Below are positions 16,979 to 26,079 of a stretch of 35,658 nt of DNA, one piece after another. The stretch is from Actinomycetota bacterium (lineage in GTDB: Bacteria; Actinomycetota; Acidimicrobiia; IMCC26256; PALSA-555), in contig VGCA01000008.1 in NCBI GenBank assembly GCA_016870245.1, positions 1-35,658 on the forward strand, written 5' to 3'. Under the pieces are notes generated by a model. The model was given only the letters and a program-made list of their open reading frames with translations, did no database searches and had not been told where the DNA came from. The position numbers and the translations under genes were made by a program. Each line of letters opens with the position of its first letter. Position 1 is the first letter of the stretch.

Positions 16979-17707
16979 TCAGACAAGAGGCCAGGGGACG
17001 GAGTGGTAGCCGGGGTCGGGCGCCGGGAAGTGGCCGTCGTGCAGCAGCTCGTCGGCCCGCAGCCCCAAGGCGGCCAGCTCCGGCGGTGAGAGCAGCTCGG
17101 CGAGCGTGTCGCCGAGCGCACCGTGCGCGACGTCGTGGGCGACCCGGCGCACGTCGTCGAGCAGGTCGTCGGGGACCGGCTCGTCGGCGAAGTCCCAGAT
17201 CACCGTACGCAGCTTCCACATCGGGTGGAAGGTGAGCCCGTGGTCGATGCCGATCACCGTGCCGTCGGCGAGGTCGCGGAGGCAGTGGCCGCCCTTGCGG
17301 TCGGTGTTGTTGGCCAGGATGTCGAGCACCGCGAACCGGCGGAAGCGGTCCTCGTTGCCGGCCAGCAGCGTGAAGTAGTGCTCCTCGGGGTCGTGGTCGA
17401 CGAACCGCTGCAACGCGCCCTCACCGAGCGGCCCCTCGACCCGGCGCACGGTCACCGGGACCACCTCCCAGCCGAGTGCGTCGGAGAGCACGCACGTGGC
17501 GACCTCGCGCCGGAACAGGGTGCCGTCGGGGAAGTCCCACAGCGGGCGCTCCCCCCGCCGGGGCTTGTAGACGGCCGGCACCTCCATGCCGTCGCGGCAG
17601 GCCTGCACGAAGAAGGCGCCGTTCGACGAGTAGCGCATCCGCCCGACGATCTCGAGGTCCCCGTGGGCGAGGACCTCCGCCACCTGGTCGCGGGTCAGTC
17701 GCTCCAC
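16979..17707 (-). CDS. SCO1664 family (PI3/4-kinase-fold-like) protein
   Basis: GTG 17707: VERLTRDQVAEVLAHGDLEIVGRMRYSSNGAFFV...YKPRRGERPLWDFPDGTLFRREVA...DILANNTDRKGGHCL...GIDHGLTFH. Confidence 0.85.
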   Translation of the reverse strand: MERLTRDQVAEVLAHGDLEIVGRMRYSSNGAFFVQACRDGMEVPAVYKPRRGERPLWDFPDGTLFRREVATCVLSDALGWEVVPVTVRRVEGPLGEGALQRFVDHDPEEHYFTLLAGNEDRFRRFAVLDILANNTDRKGGHCLRDLADGTVIGIDHGLTFHPMWKLRTVIWDFADEPVPDDLLDDVRRVAHDVAHGALGDTLAELLSPPELAALGLRADELLHDGHFPAPDPGYHSVPWPLV

Positions 17708-17711
17708 GCGA

Positions 17712-18299
17712 TCAGTTCCAACGGGGGCACCGGTGGCCGGCCGGGTCCATCGGGCCGCCGCACAGGTCGCACGGGGGCCGCCCCGCCGATACGACCACCG
17801 CGCCGCGCGCCGCCATGGCCCGCACCTGCGGACGGGTCGCGTAGATGCGGGCGACGTAGCCCTCCTCCTCGTCGTCGACCGCACGCAGGGCCCGCACGAC
17901 CTCGCGCTCCTCGTCGTCGAGCTCGAGCTCGTCGTCGTCCTCGCCATCGTCGTCGGCGTCGTCCTCGTCGGCGCGCTCGCGGAGCTCGATGAGCACGAGC
18001 TCGCGCTCGGGGTCGAACCCGAGGCCGATCAGGCGGGCGCGGAACAGCGGCACGGTCGGCTCGCGCAGCTCGGCGAGGGCGGCCGGGATCGCGATCGGGT
18101 CCTCCGGGTACTGCTCCTGGATCCGGTCGAGGAACGCGATCGCTTCGGCCGCGAGCAGGGCCACCTGCTCCTTCTCGAGCAGCACGGTGAGCTGGGCCGC
18201 CTCGGTGCGGGCCTGGAGGTAGAAGGCGCGCTGGCCCGGCTGACCGACCGCACCCGCGCCCAGCGCATCGACCGTGTGGAACTCGATGGGCTCAGGCAT
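17712..18299 (-). CDS. DUF3090 family protein with C-terminal zinc ribbon
   Basis: MPEPIEFHTVDALGAGAVGQPGQRAFYLQART...acidic stretch...RPPCDLCGGPMDPAGHRCPRWN. Confidence 0.87.
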   Translation of the reverse strand: MPEPIEFHTVDALGAGAVGQPGQRAFYLQARTEAAQLTVLLEKEQVALLAAEAIAFLDRIQEQYPEDPIAIPAALAELREPTVPLFRARLIGLGFDPERELVLIELRERADEDDADDDGEDDDELELDDEEREVVRALRAVDDEEEGYVARIYATRPQVRAMAARGAVVVSAGRPPCDLCGGPMDPAGHRCPRWN

Positions 18300-19011
18300 C
18301 GCTGCTGCTCCCTTCCGCCGGACCGGCATTCTCCGCGTCGGCCTCGGGGTTGGGGGGCGGGGGTACGAGGTCGTCGAGACCGCCGGTGTCGTTGCACTTC
18401 ACCATCGCCACCCCGTGGGGCGAGAACGCGAACGCGGTGACCGACGCCGGCGACACCACGATCCGCTGGAACAGGTCGAGGTGCACTCCGGTGAAGTGGG
18501 CGATCGCCGCCTTGATCGGGTCGGCGTGCGAGACCACCACCACCAGGTGCCCCGGGTGGTCGGACACGACCGCCTCGAGCGCGGCGACCATGCGGGTCTG
18601 CATCGTGGCCATCGCCTCCCCGCCGGGGAAGGTGACCCGAGACGGTGTGCGCTGCACCAGCTTCCAGAGGTCGGTCTTCGCGAGCTCGGCCAGCTGCTGG
18701 CCCGTCCACTCGCCGTAGTCGGCCTCCAACACGCCGTCGAGGCGGCGCACCACGAGATCGTGGTGGCGGGCGATCGCCTCGGCAGTCTGGGTGGTGCGCT
18801 CGATCGGGCTCGCGTACACGACGTCGATCGGCAGATCCGCCATCCGCGCGCCCAGCGTCTCGGCCTGGGTCCTGCCCTCTTCGGAGAGGTCGATCCCCGG
18901 CGCCCGGCCCGACAGGAGGGGGCCCGTCTGCGCCGTGACCGCGTGGCGCACCAGCACCAGGTTGGTGGTCGGTGCGTGGGCGGTCTCGGTGGTCGGGGCG
19001 GGCGTGGTCAC
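18292..19011 (-). CDS. Histidine phosphatase family protein (MSMEG_4193-like)
   Basis: TNLVLVRHAVTAQTGPLLSGRAPGIDLSEEGRTQAE...VYASPIERTTQTAEAI...VVVVSHADPIKAAI. Start set to GTG 19011 because TACGAT (19020-19025) lies 8 nt upstream; ATG 19032 also possible. Confidence 0.88.
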   Translation of the reverse strand: MTTPAPTTETAHAPTTNLVLVRHAVTAQTGPLLSGRAPGIDLSEEGRTQAETLGARMADLPIDVVYASPIERTTQTAEAIARHHDLVVRRLDGVLEADYGEWTGQQLAELAKTDLWKLVQRTPSRVTFPGGEAMATMQTRMVAALEAVVSDHPGHLVVVVSHADPIKAAIAHFTGVHLDLFQRIVVSPASVTAFAFSPHGVAMVKCNDTGGLDDLVPPPPNPEADAENAGPAEGSSSDA

Positions 19012-19032
19012 GACCGTCGATCGTACCGACAT

Positions 19033-19378
19033 CTCTGGGTCGCTCCGCTCGCGACAGCACCACGGGGACAGCGGGCACCCCGTCCCCGCCGCTCCCGACG
19101 CTCGCTACGCTCCCGCACCTCTGGGTCGCTCCGCTCGCTACAGCACCACGCCCGACCCGGGCCACACCGTCCCCGCCACTCCGGACGCTCGCTACGCTCC
19201 CGCGCCTCCGGGTCGCTCCGCTCGCGACAGCACCACGGGGACAGCGGGCACCCCGTCCCCGCGGCTCCCGACGCTCGCTACGCTCCCGCACCTCTGGGTC
19301 GCTCCGCTCGTTACACCACCACGCCCGACCCGGGCCACTCCGTCCCCGCCACTCCGGACGCTCGCTACGCTCCCGCAC
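19033..19378 (+). repeat. A-B-A-B tandem array: 4 units of 86/87 bp (173-bp higher-order period)
   Basis: Units 19033-19118 (A1), 19119-19205 (B1), 19206-19291 (A2), 19292-19378 (B2), each from CTCYGGGTCGCTCCGCTCG to GACGCTCGCTACGCTCCCGCRC. Confidence 0.95.
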
Positions 19379-19834
19379 ATGAGCGATCAGCCGGTGACGA
19401 TGTCGCGGTCGGGGCCGCCCGAGACGGTGCTCGACCCCGAGCCGGCGGAGGCGCTCGCCGCACTCGACGCGGCGCTCGAGGCTCCGGACGAGGAGCGGCG
19501 CGCGGCGATCTCGGCCGTGGTGGCGCAGTGGCCCGCGTTCCTCGACGGCTGGGCCCGCCTCGGCGACCACGCCCGCGACGACGTGGAGGCCTACGCCTGC
19601 TACCGGGTGGCCTACCACCGGGGCCTCGACCGCCTCCGGGGCTCGGGCTGGCGGGGGTCGGGCTACGTGCGCTGGCGCCACGAGACCAACCGGGGTTTCC
19701 TGCGCGGTCTGGTCGGCCTGGGCCGGGCCGCGGGGCGCATCGGCGAGACGGCCGAGGCGAAGCGCTGCGCCGAGTTCGCGCTCCAGCTCGATCCGGGGAT
19801 CGACCCGACCCGCCCGCTACCGTCCTCGCCGTGA
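19379..19834 (+). CDS. DUF3151 family protein
   Basis: MSDQPVTMSRSGPPETVLDPEPAEALAALDAALEA...WRGSGYVRWRHETNRGFLRGLVGLGRAAGRIGE; ATG is the first base after the repeat array. Confidence 0.85.
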   Translation: MSDQPVTMSRSGPPETVLDPEPAEALAALDAALEAPDEERRAAISAVVAQWPAFLDGWARLGDHARDDVEAYACYRVAYHRGLDRLRGSGWRGSGYVRWRHETNRGFLRGLVGLGRAAGRIGETAEAKRCAEFALQLDPGIDPTRPLPSSP

Positions 19835-19853
19835 TGCACCAGGGGCCGAGGCC

Positions 19854-20843
19854 GTGAAGCGAGCACTCATCACCGGGATCACCGGGCAGGACGGCCGCCA
19901 CATGTCGGAGCTCCTGCAGTCGAAGGGCTACCAGGTCTTCGGGATGGTCCGCGGCCAGAACAACCCGAAGCTCCAGACGGTGCGCGACGAGAACCCCGCG
20001 CTCGAGCTCGTGGAAGGCGACCTGCGCGACCTGTCGTCGCTCATCGCCGCCGTCGAGCAGGTGCAGCCCGACGAGGTCTACAACCTCGGCTCGATGAGCT
20101 TCGTCGCGCTGTCGTTCCGCCAGCCCGAGCTCACCGCCGACATCACGGGCGTGGGCGTGCTCCGGATGCTGGAGGCGATCCGCATCGTCGGCGGCACCGA
20201 CGACAACCCGATCCGCTTCTACCAGGCGTCGTCGTCGGAGATGTTCGGCAAGGTGCGGGAGACCCCCCAGACCGAGCAGACGCCGTTCCACCCGCGCTCG
20301 CCCTACGGCGTCGCGAAGGTGTTCGGTCACTACACCACCCTCAACTACCGCGAGTCCTACGGCATCCACGCGTCGTCGGGAATCTGCTTCAACCACGAGG
20401 GGGAGCGCCGCGGCCTCGAGTTCGTCACCCGCAAGATCACCAACGGCGTGGCCCGCATCAAGCTGGGGCTCCAGGAGACGATCAGCCTCGGCAACCTCGA
20501 CAGCCAGCGCGACTGGGGCTACGCCGGCGACTTCGTCGAGGCCATGTGGCTGATCCTCCAGCAGGAGGAGCCCGACGACTACGTGATCGCCACCGGGGAG
20601 ACGCACACGATCGGCGAGTTCCTCGACCTCGCGTTCCAGTGCGCCGGCATCGACGACTGGGCCCCCTACGTGGGGCAGGACCCCCGCTTCATGCGCCCGG
20701 CCGAGGTCGACCTCCTCCTCGGCGACCCCACGAAGGCGAAGACCAAGCTCGGCTGGCAGCCCACGGTCCCGTTCCCGCAGCTCGTGGAGCGCATGTACGC
20801 GCACGACCTGCAGGACGAGTCCCGCCGCGCCGGCCTCGCCTGA
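19854..20843 (+). CDS. gmd: GDP-mannose 4,6-dehydratase
   Basis: MKRALITGITGQDGRHMSELLQSKGYQVFGMVRG, YQASSSEMFGKV, PRSPYGVAKVFGHYTTLNYRESYG, FNHEGERRGLEFVTRKIT. Confidence 0.93.
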   Translation: MKRALITGITGQDGRHMSELLQSKGYQVFGMVRGQNNPKLQTVRDENPALELVEGDLRDLSSLIAAVEQVQPDEVYNLGSMSFVALSFRQPELTADITGVGVLRMLEAIRIVGGTDDNPIRFYQASSSEMFGKVRETPQTEQTPFHPRSPYGVAKVFGHYTTLNYRESYGIHASSGICFNHEGERRGLEFVTRKITNGVARIKLGLQETISLGNLDSQRDWGYAGDFVEAMWLILQQEEPDDYVIATGETHTIGEFLDLAFQCAGIDDWAPYVGQDPRFMRPAEVDLLLGDPTKAKTKLGWQPTVPFPQLVERMYAHDLQDESRRAGLA

Positions 20844-20867
20844 CGCCGGCTCGGGTGCGGGCCCGCG

Positions 20868-21833
20868 CTACGGCGCCGACGACCAACCGGCGAGCGCGGC
20901 CTCGGCCTCCTCGACGAACCGGGTGACCAGCTCGCCCGCGGGCACGAGCGTGTCGATCGCCCCCACGCCCTGGCCCGCCGGATAGCCCTCGCGATCGGGG
21001 TCGACGTCCTCCGCCGTCTCGTCGGCGCCGAGGTGCAGCGCCCCGGCGCCCACGGCCGCGACCAGCTGCTGCGGGAACGGCTGGATCTCCTCGGGGTGGC
21101 GCTCGTGGTAGTCGGTCCAGTCGTTGCGGATCGTCCGCATGGGCTTGCCGCTGTAGGCCCGGCTGATGACGGTGCCGTCCTCGGCGGTGCGGAGCAGTGC
21201 GTCCTTGTAGCCCGGCGCCGAGCGCGCCTCCGGCGTCGCGATGAACCGGGTGCCCACCCACACCCCGGCGGCCCCGAGCACCAGCGCCGCGGCGAGGCCT
21301 CGGCCGTCGACGATCCCTCCGGCCGCGACCACCGGCACCCGACCGGCTACGGCGTCGACCACCTGCGGCACGAGCGGCATGGTCGCCACCTGCCCGGTGT
21401 GGCCGCCGGCTTCGGTGCCCTGCGCGATCACGAGGTCGCACCCGGCCTCGACCGCGGCGACGGCGTGGCGCACCTTCCCGCACATGCTGGCGACGAGCAC
21501 GCCCCGCTCGTGACACAGCTCGATCGCGTCGCGCGGGACGCCCAGGCCGGCGACGAACACCGACGCGCCTTCCCGTATCAGCGCGTCGACGTCGGTCATC
21601 AGCCGGTCGGGCAGCGCCGTGAGCAGATCGACGCCGAAGGGCTCCGCGGTGATCGCCTTCACCGCGCGGATCTCGTCGACGAGCTGCTCCGACGACATGG
21701 TCGACGCGCCCAGGCAGCCGAACCCGCCCGCGGCCGACACCGCGGCGACGAGCCGGTGGTAGCTCACCCCACCCATCCCGGCGCCCATCACCGGGTGCTC
21801 GATGCCCAGGAGCTCGGTCAGTCGTGTCTTCAC
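20868..21833 (-). CDS. Nitronate monooxygenase family protein
   Basis: GTG 21833; [79 protein letters not shown]. Confidence 0.9.
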   Translation of the reverse strand: MKTRLTELLGIEHPVMGAGMGGVSYHRLVAAVSAAGGFGCLGASTMSSEQLVDEIRAVKAITAEPFGVDLLTALPDRLMTDVDALIREGASVFVAGLGVPRDAIELCHERGVLVASMCGKVRHAVAAVEAGCDLVIAQGTEAGGHTGQVATMPLVPQVVDAVAGRVPVVAAGGIVDGRGLAAALVLGAAGVWVGTRFIATPEARSAPGYKDALLRTAEDGTVISRAYSGKPMRTIRNDWTDYHERHPEEIQPFPQQLVAAVGAGALHLGADETAEDVDPDREGYPAGQGVGAIDTLVPAGELVTRFVEEAEAALAGWSSAP

Positions 21834-21839
21834 GGGGTC

Positions 21840-21849
21840 AGGCTAACGT
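21840..21849. promoter_or_regulatory. Back-to-back overlapping -10 elements for divergent NMO and purE genes
   Basis: AGGCTAACGT: TAACGT (+) 7 nt before purE GTG; TAGCCT (-) 6 nt before NMO GTG. Confidence 0.5.
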
Positions 21850-21856
21850 CGGCCGG

Positions 21857-22363
21857 GTGACGACCGCCGCGCCGCTCGTGGGCGTGATCATGGGCAGCGA
21901 CTCCGACCTCGACACGATGCAGGGCGCGCTCGACGTGCTCGTCGAGTTCGGGGTGCCCCACGAGGTGCGGATCGTGTCCGCCCACCGCACGCCCGACGTG
22001 ATGGTCGAGTACGCCCGCACCGCCGCCGACCGGGGGCTGCGGGTGATCATCGCCGGCGCCGGGGGGGCCGCCCACCTGCCGGGCATGACCGCCTCGATGA
22101 CGGCGCTGCCCGTGATCGGGGTCCCCGTGCCGCTCAACCGGCTCGACGGGCTCGACTCGCTGCTGTCGATCGTGCAGATGCCGGCCGGGGTGCCGGTGGC
22201 CACGGTCGCCATCGGCAACGCCCGCAACGCCGGGCTCCTCGCCGTGCGGATCCTCGGCGTGTTCGACGACGAGCTGCGCACGCGCATGGAGGCGTTCCAA
22301 GACGACCTCGCCGACATCGTCCGGGAGAAGGACGAGCGGCTGCGGGGCGGCTCGGGAGCCTGA
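21857..22363 (+). CDS. purE: 5-(carboxyamino)imidazole ribonucleotide mutase
   Basis: [21 protein letters not shown]...[41 protein letters not shown]. Confidence 0.96.
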   Translation: MTTAAPLVGVIMGSDSDLDTMQGALDVLVEFGVPHEVRIVSAHRTPDVMVEYARTAADRGLRVIIAGAGGAAHLPGMTASMTALPVIGVPVPLNRLDGLDSLLSIVQMPAGVPVATVAIGNARNAGLLAVRILGVFDDELRTRMEAFQDDLADIVREKDERLRGGSGA

Positions 22364-22372
22364 CGGCCGCAC

Positions 22373-23698
22373 ATGGCACGGCGCGGCGTCGGGCCGTCGG
22401 GCTGGCGCCCGGCGGTCGTCCTCACGGCCATCGTGCTCGTCGACGCCATGGACCAGGGCGTCGTACCGGGCACGCTCAGCCTGCTGCAGGACGAGTGGGG
22501 CTTCTCCGACACGCTCGGCGGTGCGATCCCGACCGCCGCGCTGATCGTCGGGGTCCTCGCCCTGGTCCCGGCGGGGTGGATGGCCGACCACCTGCGACGC
22601 ACCCGGCTGCTGACGATCGTGATCGCGAGCTGGGCCGTGCTGAGCGGGCTCTCGGCGCTGTCAGTGTCGTTCCTCATGTTCTTCGTGGTGCGGATGGCGC
22701 TCGGCGGCGCGTCGTCCATCGACAACCCCGTGTCGTCGAGCCTCCTCGCCGACTTCTACCCTCCGCTCGCCCGGGGCCGGGTGTTCGCGGTGCAACGCCT
22801 GTCGGTGGTGGTCGGGACCGGCATCGGCATCGGTCTGGGCGGCGCGCTCGGTGAGTGGCTCGGCTGGCGAGCCGCCTATCTCGCGGTCGTGATCCCGGGA
22901 TTCGTGGTCGCGCTCCTGGTCGCAACGCTGCACGAGCCGACACGCGGTGGCATGGACGACGTCTCCCTCGGCGGAGCCGACCCCGCCGTACCGCACGAGT
23001 CGCCCGCCGCCGTGCTGGAGGAGATCGAGGAGACCGCGCCGCACTTCGGCGAGGGTGGCGTCCGCGAGTACCTCCGCGAGTTCCGCGGCATCCTCGACAT
23101 CGCGACCGTTCGCACGGTGTTCTTCGGTCTCGCGGTCACCGTGCTCGGCTTCAACGGCATCGCGTTCTGGCTCCCCAGCTATCTCGAACGGGACTTCGAC
23201 CTCTCGGAGGGTCAGGCGGCGGCCGTCACCGCCCTGGTGGCGGTGACCGCCGGGATCATCGGAGCCTTTCTGGGCGGCACCGTCGGCGACCGGGCCGAGG
23301 CCCGCCGCACCGGCGCCCGCATCGGACTGACCGGGTTCGCGCTGATCGGCGGTGCGAGCCTGCTCGTGATCGGGTTCGCCGTGCAGGTGCTCGTCGTGAC
23401 GGCCGTCGTGGTGTGCGCGGGCGCGACGCTCCTGTCGTTCGCGTTTCCCAACATGGCCGCCGCGGCGGCCGAGGTGCTGCCCGCCCGGCGACGGGGCACC
23501 GGGTTCGCGGTGTTCGGATTCCTGCTCACCCTCGGCAGCGCGGCCGGCCCGCTGGTCATCGGCACGATCTCGGAGATCTCGGGGTCGCTGCAGCTCGCGA
23601 TCATCCTCGCGGTGCTGCCTGCCCTCCCCGGCGCGCTCGTGGTGCTGCGGGGCCGCCGCACGTTCGCGGCCGACGTGGCGGCCGCCCGCGTCGGCTGA
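22373..23698 (+). CDS. MFS transporter
   Basis: 441 aa, about 12 hydrophobic segments; WMADHLRRTRLLTIVIASWAVLSGLSALSVSFLMFFVVRMALGGASSIDNP. Confidence 0.9.
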   Translation: MARRGVGPSGWRPAVVLTAIVLVDAMDQGVVPGTLSLLQDEWGFSDTLGGAIPTAALIVGVLALVPAGWMADHLRRTRLLTIVIASWAVLSGLSALSVSFLMFFVVRMALGGASSIDNPVSSSLLADFYPPLARGRVFAVQRLSVVVGTGIGIGLGGALGEWLGWRAAYLAVVIPGFVVALLVATLHEPTRGGMDDVSLGGADPAVPHESPAAVLEEIEETAPHFGEGGVREYLREFRGILDIATVRTVFFGLAVTVLGFNGIAFWLPSYLERDFDLSEGQAAAVTALVAVTAGIIGAFLGGTVGDRAEARRTGARIGLTGFALIGGASLLVIGFAVQVLVVTAVVVCAGATLLSFAFPNMAAAAAEVLPARRRGTGFAVFGFLLTLGSAAGPLVIGTISEISGSLQLAIILAVLPALPGALVVLRGRRTFAADVAAARVG

Positions 23699-23728
23699 GG
23701 AAGTCCGATCTCGCTAGGGTGCGCCCCC

Positions 23729-25288
23729 ATGTGGCCTGGAGCGCACGCGCGGACGAACCCCGACAAGCCCGCCTACGTCATGGCGTCGACCGGCCAGGTG
23801 GTGACCTACCAGGAGCTCGACGACCGGTCGAACCGGCTCGCCCAGCTGTTCCACGCGGCCGGGCTGCGCTTCGGTGACCACATCGCCATCGCCATGGAGA
23901 ACCACCCGCGCTACCTCGAGGTGGTGTGGGCGGCGCAACGGTCAGGGCTGTACTTCACACCGATCAACTTCCACTTCAACGCGGAGGAGATCGCCTACAT
24001 CGTCGACAACTGCGACGCGCAGGCCTACGTCACGTCGGCCCACCTGAGCGAGAGCGCCGCCGCGCTGCGGGAGCGACTCCCCGAGCGGTGCGCCGTGCGG
24101 CTGATGCTCGACCGGCCCGCCGGGTTCGAGGGCTACGACGACTACGACACCGCCATCGCGGCGTTCCCGGCCGAGCCCCTCGACGAGGAGCTCGAAGGCG
24201 TCGCCATGGTCTACTCGTCGGGCACGACGGGTCGGCCCAAGGGCATCAAGTACGCCAACCCCAGGCGTGCGGTGGGTGAGCCCCTCCCCGGGTTCGCCGG
24301 CTTCGGCGAGACCTACGGGCTGGACGAGCACACCGTCTACCTGTCGCCCGCGCCGCTGTACCACTCCGCGCCGCTCCAGTTCTGCGTCGCCATGACCCGC
24401 TTCGGCGGCACCGCGATCGTGCTGGAGCGCTTCGACCCCGAGCTCGCGCTCGCGTCGATCGAGAAGTACCGCGTGACCCACAGCCAGTGGGTGCCCACGA
24501 TGTTCGTGCGCATGCTCAAGCTCCCCGACGAGACCCGCCGGATGTACGACGTGTCGTCGCAGCAGCTGGCGATCCACGCCGCCGCCCCGTGCCCGGTCCC
24601 GATCAAGCAGCAGATGATCGAGTGGTGGGGCCCGATCATCTTCGAGTACTACGCGGCCACCGAGGGGGGCGGCTCCACGATGATCACGTCGGAGGAGTGG
24701 CTCGCGCACCCCGGGTCGGTGGGCAAGCCTTTCGGCTCCAACGTGCACATCCTCGACGAGGAGGGCAACCCGCTGCCGCCGGGTGAAAGCGGCGTGGTGT
24801 GGTTCGAGGGCGGCGAGCGCTCGATGACCTTCGAGTACCACAAGGACCCCGAGAAGACGAAGGCCGCGCACTCCGAGTCGGGGTGGACCACCGTCGGCGA
24901 CATGGGGTACCTCGACGACGAGGGCTACCTCTACCTCACCGACCGGCGCGACTTCATGATCGTGTCGGGCGGCGTGAACATCTACCCGCAGGAGGCCGAG
25001 AACCTCCTCATCACCCACCCCAAGGTGATGGACGCGGCGGTGTTCGGCGTGCCCAACGAGGAGATGGGCGAGGAGGTGAAGGGCGTGGTGCAGCCGATCG
25101 ACTGGTCGACCGCCGGCCCAGAGCTCGAGGCCGAGCTGGTCGCCTTCTGCCGCGACAACCTCGCGCACTACAAGTGCCCGGTGTCGATCGACTTCATGGA
25201 AGAGCTGCCTCGCCAGCCCACGGGCAAGCTCTACAAGCGCCTCATCCGTGACCGCTACTGGGGTGACCGCACGTCCCGGATCGTGTGA
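23729..25288 (+). CDS. Acyl-CoA synthetase (AMP-dependent synthetase/ligase)
   Basis: VYSSGTTGRPKGIKYAN, YYAATEGGGSTMI, GWTTVGDMGYLDDEGYLYLTDRRDFMIVSGGVNIYPQEAEN, PRQPTGKLYKRLIRDRY. TAGGGT 8 nt before ATG. Confidence 0.94.
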   Translation: MWPGAHARTNPDKPAYVMASTGQVVTYQELDDRSNRLAQLFHAAGLRFGDHIAIAMENHPRYLEVVWAAQRSGLYFTPINFHFNAEEIAYIVDNCDAQAYVTSAHLSESAAALRERLPERCAVRLMLDRPAGFEGYDDYDTAIAAFPAEPLDEELEGVAMVYSSGTTGRPKGIKYANPRRAVGEPLPGFAGFGETYGLDEHTVYLSPAPLYHSAPLQFCVAMTRFGGTAIVLERFDPELALASIEKYRVTHSQWVPTMFVRMLKLPDETRRMYDVSSQQLAIHAAAPCPVPIKQQMIEWWGPIIFEYYAATEGGGSTMITSEEWLAHPGSVGKPFGSNVHILDEEGNPLPPGESGVVWFEGGERSMTFEYHKDPEKTKAAHSESGWTTVGDMGYLDDEGYLYLTDRRDFMIVSGGVNIYPQEAENLLITHPKVMDAAVFGVPNEEMGEEVKGVVQPIDWSTAGPELEAELVAFCRDNLAHYKCPVSIDFMEELPRQPTGKLYKRLIRDRYWGDRTSRIV

Positions 25289-26067
25289 GCGAAGGGCGCG
25301 CCGACCCCGCGGCCAAGGGGTACGGCGGGGTCGTCGACGACCTGGAGGCCGAGGGCGCCGCGCTCGAGGCGGTGATCGGTCCCCTCGACGCGGCCGCGGC
25401 CGCCACTCCCACCGCCGCCGAGGGGTGGGACGTGCGCGACACCGTGGCCCACCTGGCGGGGGGCGCGTGGCTGGCGGCGGTCGCCGTCACCGAGCCCGCC
25501 GTGTTCGCCGACCGGCTCGCCGGGGTGGACCGACCCGACGCGCCGCGCGACTGGGACGGCGTGCGGGACCGCTGGCGAGCCGAACGGGGGCGGTTGGTCG
25601 CCGGGCTGCGGGCCGCCGGGCCCCACGACCGTCACCCGTGGATCGCCGGCCCGATGTCGGGCCGTTCGTTCGGGGCCGCGCAGCTCATGGAGACCTGGGC
25701 CCACGGGGTGGACATCGCCGACGCCGTCGGGGTGCCGTACCCGGCGACGTTCCGGCTGCGCCACGTGGCCCGGCTCGGGGTGCGCACCCGGCCGTTCACG
25801 TTCGCCCAGCACGGCCTCCCCGCTCCGGAGGACGACGTGCGGGTGCTGCTGGACGCGCCCGGCGGTCGCGTGCTGTGGAGCTGGGGGCGGTCGGAGACCG
25901 AGGTGGTGCGGGGCGACGCGCGCGACTTCTGCCTCGTGGTCACCCAACGCCGCCACGTCGACGACACGGCCCTGTCGGTGACCGGCGACGTCTCGCAGCA
26001 GTGGATGCAGATCGCTCAGGCGTTCGCCGGCCCGCCCACGACCGCCGCGCGCGGGCGGGGCGGCTGA
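25285..26067 (+). CDS. Maleylpyruvate isomerase-type / TIGR03084-like metal-binding protein
   Basis: GTG overlaps the previous stop (GTGA). VVDDLEAEGAALEAVI...GWDVRDTVAHLAGG...GPMSGRSFGAAQLMETWAHGVDIADAVG; DinB-like His pattern. Confidence 0.8.
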   Translation: MSEGRADPAAKGYGGVVDDLEAEGAALEAVIGPLDAAAAATPTAAEGWDVRDTVAHLAGGAWLAAVAVTEPAVFADRLAGVDRPDAPRDWDGVRDRWRAERGRLVAGLRAAGPHDRHPWIAGPMSGRSFGAAQLMETWAHGVDIADAVGVPYPATFRLRHVARLGVRTRPFTFAQHGLPAPEDDVRVLLDAPGGRVLWSWGRSETEVVRGDARDFCLVVTQRRHVDDTALSVTGDVSQQWMQIAQAFAGPPTTAARGRGG

Positions 26068-26079
26068 AGGACGGTCGGA

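Noticed and set aside
19033-19378. Repeat array as a CRISPR
   Set aside because: Units are 86/87 bp and similar along their length, alternating A/B, with no short repeat plus unique spacer pattern and no cas genes.
18791-19378. Open frame through the repeat array as an N-terminal extension of DUF3151
   Set aside because: Several frames are open through the array and the 173-bp period is not a multiple of 3, so it would not encode a consistent repeat peptide; the DUF3151 ATG at 19379 is a good start.
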